From Gnetum montanum (Eukaryota > Streptophyta > Gnetopsida > Gnetales > Gnetaceae), in contig MNCI01036469.1 in NCBI GenBank assembly GCA_015680685.1, forward strand, positions 552,215 to 616,214: a stretch of DNA of 64,000 bases, given 5' to 3'. The translations under genes and the position numbers were made by a program. The notes under the pieces were generated by a model. That model searched no databases, was not told where the DNA came from, and worked only from the letters and a program-made list of their open reading frames with translations. The first letter of the stretch is position 1; every line of letters starts with the position of its first letter. Of this stretch, positions 58,454 to 64,000 are shown piece after piece.

Positions 58454-61215
58454 GTAGCCCCAAAGAAAGGAGAAATAGGAGGACCCTCACAAATTGCAAA
58501 CAAAAGACCATGAGACCAAGGGAGAGGTTGAATTAGAGAACAAGATCCACAAGCAGAACATGTAGATCAGGAGGCTCCATCTTTAGCATCCATCAAGAAA
58601 CTCTTGCTATAGGACATTTGGCCCAAGCAAAGGTAGTAGATCCACAAGCACTAGAACAAGGACATCACCTCACACTATTACCAAACTACCTCCGAGCCAT
58701 CCAAGAGAAATCAATCCTAACCATAGTGATTGTGGAAATGAACTTTGCCCCATTTGTAGAATTTATTCCATAAGTAATGAAGATGAAACTCCAAGCATCA
58801 CCATTATGACTCATACTTTTAAATAATGGAGAATGATATTTAGGGAAGACCTATCAATTCTGGCAAGGTAAAGAAGAGGACACAATAGTTAAAATTAAGG
58901 GAGTCTCCATATCCTATCTAGTTAAATTGATAGTTGAGGCTTTTAACATGCCTAATGAAGGGGTAAAACTAGCACATCTATCCACCAAATTAGATACAGA
59001 CACTAGAAGACTGTGGTTGCGAAGGGCATATGGCAAAGAAGACAAGGAGTATAATGAGTTAACTCTTGAAGAGAGGATTTATTTCAAAATTACCACATAT
59101 CACCTATTTTTCACAAAAATATTTTAAAAACTATTCACATATGAGACTAGAGAAAGTGCAATCCTAATGGGAAAGTACAATGCAAACCTTGCACAACTCT
59201 ACTTCATGGAGATCCAAAGGTGATTTGAAGAAAAGAATGTAGGGAAGTTAACGCTTCCATTTCCTTACCTAATTAGGAAGTTGTGCAAACATGTTGGGAT
59301 CTTAGGGTACACGAATGACATCCTCAAGAAGGCTCAAAATGCTTCATATGCTAAAATGATCAAGCTAACACCACCAAAAAAAGATTAGGTGGAAGAATAA
59401 ACAAACATTGGTGAAACCACACAAACTACTATGCAAAAACAATAAGAAGGACCCAGTGGTTCGTAGCAAGAGCAATAGTATTAGTAAGAATAACAATAGT
59501 AGCAAGTTCCATCACCATCACTATAGGATTATAGGACATCCATGAGTCATCTACAATAAAGCACAGGGACCATCAATTGGGGAATGCATGAGGAAGCCAA
59601 CCTCTACAAAGTTATTGATAATGCCATTCAGCCCATAATTTCCACAAACCCTACAAGTGGACAGATATCATTACAGTTAGGAGGAGAGGCCTAATGGTTG
59701 CAACAAATTTTTGGAAACACTGCATCATTCCAAGTGATGCTTAAAACTAGAGAAGGAGCCACAGTTGTGGCTATGCAATATCAACATGCAACAAGAGTAG
59801 TAGAAGTGATCACATATCACATCAAAGAACCCTTTAATGTACCTATTGTGCCACTAATGAATCTAAGTGGAGCTAGGGATGCTCAAATGCTAGCTGGTAT
59901 CTCAATGACTTTTATTGATCATGAAGATGTGCTAGATCAACTACTAGAGACCGGGTAAGTCATGACAACTCTTTTTGACATTCCAGGTGATGTCACTATA
60001 GTGCAATTGGAGTTAATACAATCAAGGATAGGTTGGTTATGGTAGAAACTAGGGTAGAACATGTAGATAATGAAATTCTCAGATTACAAGAAGAGCTTGC
60101 AACCCTTAGGATCAAATGTAGGGATCCTACACAATATGTTGCACCTGACAAGCTAGAGTAGTTTCAAATAGAGTAAATCAATTACCTAATGGAACAACAT
60201 AAATAGATAGAGAATAAGAAGGAGAAGGATGCGTGGAATGCCTCACTAGAAAAAGCATAGACATATGCACATACTAAGGTACTTACCATAACATAGAAAG
60301 AAAATAAACAACTCACTGCAAACAACATAAGGTTGACTAACGTAGAGAAGTAGAAAAACCTCTTGGAGGAGAGCATCCATCAGTTTAGAGAATAACTGAT
60401 GAGATTCAACCAAGATATGAGCCACTTAGCAAAATAAAATAGAACCCTATTAATGGAGGAGGTACGCTCATTTAGACAAAAATCTGCTATTGAAATCAGC
60501 TCATGGTAGAATGAAGCTAAGAAGCACAAGAGGCTCAAGGAATACTTCTATGATTAGGTGGGCATGTACAAACAAATCAATGAGAAAGAAATCTAGATGG
60601 CAAAAGCCAAAATCAATTCCATATCAACACAAGATCTAGTCTGGCAACCCATCTTGGATAGTTATGCTTATGTCCACCTCAAAAACAAAGACCTGCAAAT
60701 AGAAGATCTAAGAGAATACATGGGGTTAGCTAACCTTCATTATGCTAAACTAGCCATGTTGACTACAGGGAGGCCCTAAAATGAGCTTTAATAGTAAGTA
60801 GTAACCACATATGCATTATATGAAAAGGAGTTTGTGAATTGAAACAATTCTCTATAGAAGCTTCAGGTAGCAAACTTTGAACTGTAAGTAGTTAAAGTTG
60901 GCTACCAAAGATAGAAAGATGTTGCAATGAACCTAGCCCAAAGACTATCTAACCATCATGAGTTACAAGATAAGGCTAATGCATTTGAGGAGGAAAGAAG
61001 GTAGTTTACAGCATGGTATGTTAAAGCCAATTAGATGTTTCCATAGTTGTCATGTCCATGGGATGTACCAGCTCCATCACACATTACACAATAGGAATGA
61101 ACAGTACATGACCCTAAAATGGAAGAAGAGAAGCTTCAAGCACTACTCAATAGATACAAGTTTCAGAAGCCTGACAAAAAGGGGAAGTAATCGACGAAGG
61201 AGCCATCACCACTAG
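58454..61215 (+). pseudogene. B2 extra ORF (plant-transposon-protein-like)
   Basis: A decayed frame upstream of the purine tract and 3' LTR. The N-terminal third reads YLVKLIVEAFNMPNEGVKLA, KIFXKLFTYETRESAILMGK and LTLPFPYLIRKLCKHVGILG. This resembles the globular region of proteins annotated as putative plant transposon protein (a K-x-x-x-F-P-x-L-I-x-x-L-C pattern). A Gln-rich segment lies at about 59,440-59,700. The C-terminal half (about 59,960-60,790) is Lys/Glu/Gln-rich with heptad-like stretches such as RLQEELATLRIK and RFNQDMSHLAK, suggesting coiled coil. Longest open parts are 58,927-59,127, 59,698-59,958 and 60,597-60,779. It replaces pol in position; function unknown. Confidence 0.5.
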
Positions 61216-61398
61216 GCACTACATAAGCTACATTGAGCTTCATCAAGTTATTATGTTTATTTTTTTTGTCATGTCATGACTTATATCATTTTTTGTAAAA
61301 CACCACTATGGCATTTAGTATCATGAAAATATACCTCTCAATTTTGTAAGGAACTCTATCCTCATTTTTGTTAACTCAAGGATGAGTTTCCAATTAGT

Positions 61399-61408
61399 CA
61401 TGGGGATA
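61399..61408 (+). promoter_or_regulatory. B2 polypurine tract
   Basis: CATGGGGATA, immediately before the 3' LTR; compare B1 CATGGGGGTA. Confidence 0.6.
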
Positions 61409-62299
61409 TGATAAATTTGATTTTTTTTGGCTATGATATCATATATCCGATATCATAACTACAAAATCATAGATCTAATATCATAGCACAAGCTATGTCA
61501 TCGCATATGTGATATCACGGGATGCATGCCAACCTATAAATATAGCACTTAGGTGCATAAATTCACACAAGATTTCATTCAATAGTAGTAAAAATATTTC
61601 AGTTTGTTTTTGTGAATTTAGTCTTTAGCACTTAGAAGTGTATGCCCATTGTGTGGTGTTAAGTGATTGTATGGTGTCTTTATTTGAGTGAATTGTACTT
61701 GGACATAATTCATGACCAGTAATAAAGATCAAGGTTGCTTATTATCATTACAACATCCACTTAGTTTTCTTTCTGTTTACTTAGAATAATTATTCCTATT
61801 TTCCCTAGTTAATCATTTACTTTACAAGAACTTTCTTTTACATGTTAAAAGTAAGTGGTATGGATATGATTGGTTTCGAGTGCTAAGTGTAGTTATCTGG
61901 TAACCCGGTAGTGTTATTGCTTGGTATGCCCAATATTGATACACTTGGTAATCCCAGTGATGACTGCATGAGTCCAAGTTGTGTATCATAGACCAAGATC
62001 AAATATCCATTACCATAGGATAGAGTAGATATGTTTATTGTTTTACTTAGACTTAGAAACTATTTTCATTTCATCATGTTCACTAGTAGTAATGGTCCAA
62101 CAACATCAGTTATCATTTACCTCATGGTGAGATAAACCATACACATAGATTTCACTAGCTCCACATGGAAAGACAATAGTCTCAAACTTAAATTAATTAC
62201 TAACATATTTACATTGCCTCATCTACAGATTACGATCTAGTCACACATGAAAACCTACGACTTGTATGGTTGGGTGTTGGATTACTCCACCGCTCATCA
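61409..62299 (+). repeat. B2 3' LTR
   Basis: 891 bases, TGATAAA...CTCATCA. It has about 28 more bases than the 5' LTR in U3, matching one extra repeat unit (ATCATAGATCTAATATCATA near 61,471). The TATA box is at about 61,534. Confidence 0.9.
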
Positions 62300-62400
62300 T
62301 TAACCAAAAAACAATACTACTAGAGAACACTGACATTAATAAAAAAAATTGATTAGACAATCTAGTTAACCATTCCTATCTCAAGCCTTATTACATCTAA
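62300..62400 (+). pseudogene. Family-A integrase tail remnant
   Basis: From about 62,350 it reads LVNHSYLKPYYI-stop, the same pol terminus as at 33,845-33,880. About 50 bases between the B2 LTR and this tail are unassigned. Confidence 0.6.
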
Positions 62401-64000
62401 CATGATTTTATTTACAATTATGAATCAACATCAATAGCCTTTACAAGCTAAAACAAGTGAGCCTACATGACCTTCATCTTTCTCTCTCTTTATATCTCTC
62501 TCTCTCTGTTTGTCACAATGAATGAATGGCAAGCCTTGTAAAATCTATGACACATAACACAGATCTCTCAATGTTGTACTCATAGTAGCCTATGGTGGCC
62601 TATAGTTTGCTATTTATCTCATGTAGCCTCATGTAATTTCTTGTAACAACATGTATTATTTGTCTTGTCTTCTTGTTCTCTTGGAGTTTTTCTTGAGGAT
62701 GAAGCTTGGAAGCCATCACAAAGATGCAACTCATCAGAACAACAAGTTACCATGTGACCTTGATGCATGAGATTTCATTAGCTTGTCCTACCATACCAAG
62801 AGTGCTTGTCTCATATCACTTCTATTACCCCTCTTGAGCCATAATCACATAGCCCAATTACGATCATCCTTATCTTAATAATAATGAAGACCTATGTTTA
62901 GCATTCATGCCTTATGGCCATGTGACATCTTCTTCATTATGCTTCACTGTCAAGTTCATTGGATATAACACATATCATTCACCAAGAAAACCAAATTGAG
63001 TTCAACCTTGGTAACAAAACCCAATGAATGTTTCACCCCTCAAATAAAAAGAGAAAAAAGAAAATAGAGAAAAAAATTTCCAAAGAAAATTGAAAGGCCA
63101 ATGAAGCCGAAAAGTTAGATCAATAGCTTCAAAAAATCAAAGGAAGAAGCCTAATGGCAAAGGAAGCCTTAGAATGGAGTGTTGGTTCCTCAAAAACATT
63201 ACTAGGTGACCAACACTTTGAAGCATGAAGCATGTAGACCATACCAATCAGCAAGCATGTCATTGCCATATATAACCATGATGTCAACATGTGGAATTCA
63301 TTGTTAACCTATGTGACCATTCCCTTGTAGTCAAACATAGCCTTTATCCCATCTCAAACCTATATCATCTCATCATAGCCTTATCTTATCATCACAAGCA
63401 CTTCTTGACATGGTTTGACAATTACAAAATCAAATGCAGAGAGGGAACATTGGTGATAGACCTATGGTGGTGTTTTTGCATTCTTTGTCAATGTCTCTTG
63501 GTCAATCCTCAAAACATCAACAAAGAGGAGGCAATGAAACACCACAAAGAAAATTCATGTTGCAACCCATGACCAAAACCATTTGCATTTAGGCAAAGTA
63601 AAGAGACTCTTAGTGTAGTGTAGATTCATTAGAAGTTTAGCAACTACTTCACCACCACAATGCAAATCTAGTGCCAAAGAGAGAGAAAAGAGCTTCTGGA
63701 GCATAACTTAGAATCTTCAAAGAGTGTAATTTACTACACAACACACTACTAGCTTTACCAAGCTCCAAGCACCATCTACTTAGCTTTTTGATCCATTCAA
63801 AGCACATAAACTTGTACTTATTCAAACTTTGTTCCTACAATAGTTTATGATTTTACTAAAAAAATAGCAATTCATTTGTGCAATTCAAGTTTATTTTGTG
63901 TTTTCTATGGCATTAGATTTGCATTTTCAATTAAATTTAATTGCATCATTTATGAATTCTAAGTCCTTGGGTCATCAACTAAACCATTTAGACCACTTTG
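62401..64000 (+). repeat. Family-A LTR copy d (cut by the window end)
   Basis: Aligns with 33,890-36,110 (copy c), lacking about 550 bases of the latter (the stretch containing the ~60-bp tandem repeats). Shared blocks include TTCATTGTTAACC, TGATAGACCTATGGTGGTGT and CACCACAAAGAAAATTCATG. Confidence 0.65.

Larger units (their letters stand above)
51957..62299 (+). mobile_element. B2: pol-less Athila-related element with an extra ORF
   Basis: 10,343 bases. Both LTRs run TGATRA...CTCATCA, with an Asp-tRNA-type primer site and a CATGGGGATA purine tract shared in form with B1. Gag and protease are collinear with B1, but no RT, RNase H or integrase is found between protease (ending about 55,985) and the extra ORF (from about 58,454). 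Flanks CCAAC (51,952-51,956) and TTAAC (62,300-62,304) agree at three of five bases, differing by C/T. It would have depended on enzymes from relatives such as B1. Confidence 0.85.

Overview
This window reads as intergenic heterochromatin of a large seed-plant genome. It is AT-rich and every recognisable coding sequence belongs to a retroelement or an integrated plant pararetrovirus. All of these are broken by stops and frameshifts, with a clear CpG-to-TpG/CpA bias. I see no host gene, tRNA, rRNA or CRISPR array. The 64 kb without a gene, the long-LTR Ty3/gypsy elements of the Ogre/Tat/Athila clade and the old pararetrovirus would fit a gymnosperm or another large plant genome; the species cannot be named from the sequence.

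The oldest layer (plus strand) is a long-LTR, Tat-like Ty3/gypsy family, called family A here. LTR-like copies lie at about 1.53-3.19, 20.3-22.9, 33.9-37.1 and 62.4-64.0 kb. Gag/protease remnants lie at 3.7-7.3 kb and at 37.2-40.2 plus 47.8-48.2 kb. A split integrase lies at 22.9-23.36 plus 33.2-33.9 kb, and short tails ending at the same pol stop lie near 20.08 and 62.37 kb. The 3' region of the first copy carries a degenerate tandem array of roughly 190-bp units (7.86-8.97 and 17.47-19.24 kb).

Younger insertions sit inside family A. (1) A caulimovirid-type endogenous pararetrovirus (8.97-17.47 kb) splits the 190-bp array in mid-unit. It is one genome long (about 7.1 kb), is opened within RNase H and has a short terminal redundancy. 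It is itself interrupted by a solo LTR (16.19-17.44 kb) and carries a perfect (GA)126 tract. (2) A nearly complete minus-strand Athila-like element, B1 (23,357-33,205), lies in the family-A integrase with a perfect GGTAT target duplication. (3) A 7.5-kb element with long terminal inverted repeats (40.25-47.75 kb) splits a family-A protease region. It carries fragments of another gypsy element and shows no transposase. (4) A plus-strand relative of B1, called B2 (51,957-62,299), has LTRs, gag and protease but no RT, RNase H or integrase. It carries an extra ORF (about 58.45-61.2 kb) instead. An unidentified minus-strand ORF remnant (about 49.0-51.9 kb) lies just upstream of B2, antisense to the family-A copy.

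The order of events that fits is: family-A insertion and decay, then pararetrovirus, B1, TIR-element and B2 insertions, then the solo-LTR element into the pararetrovirus, with the GA expansion recent enough to be uninterrupted. Coordinates of decayed coding regions are approximate because frames change often.
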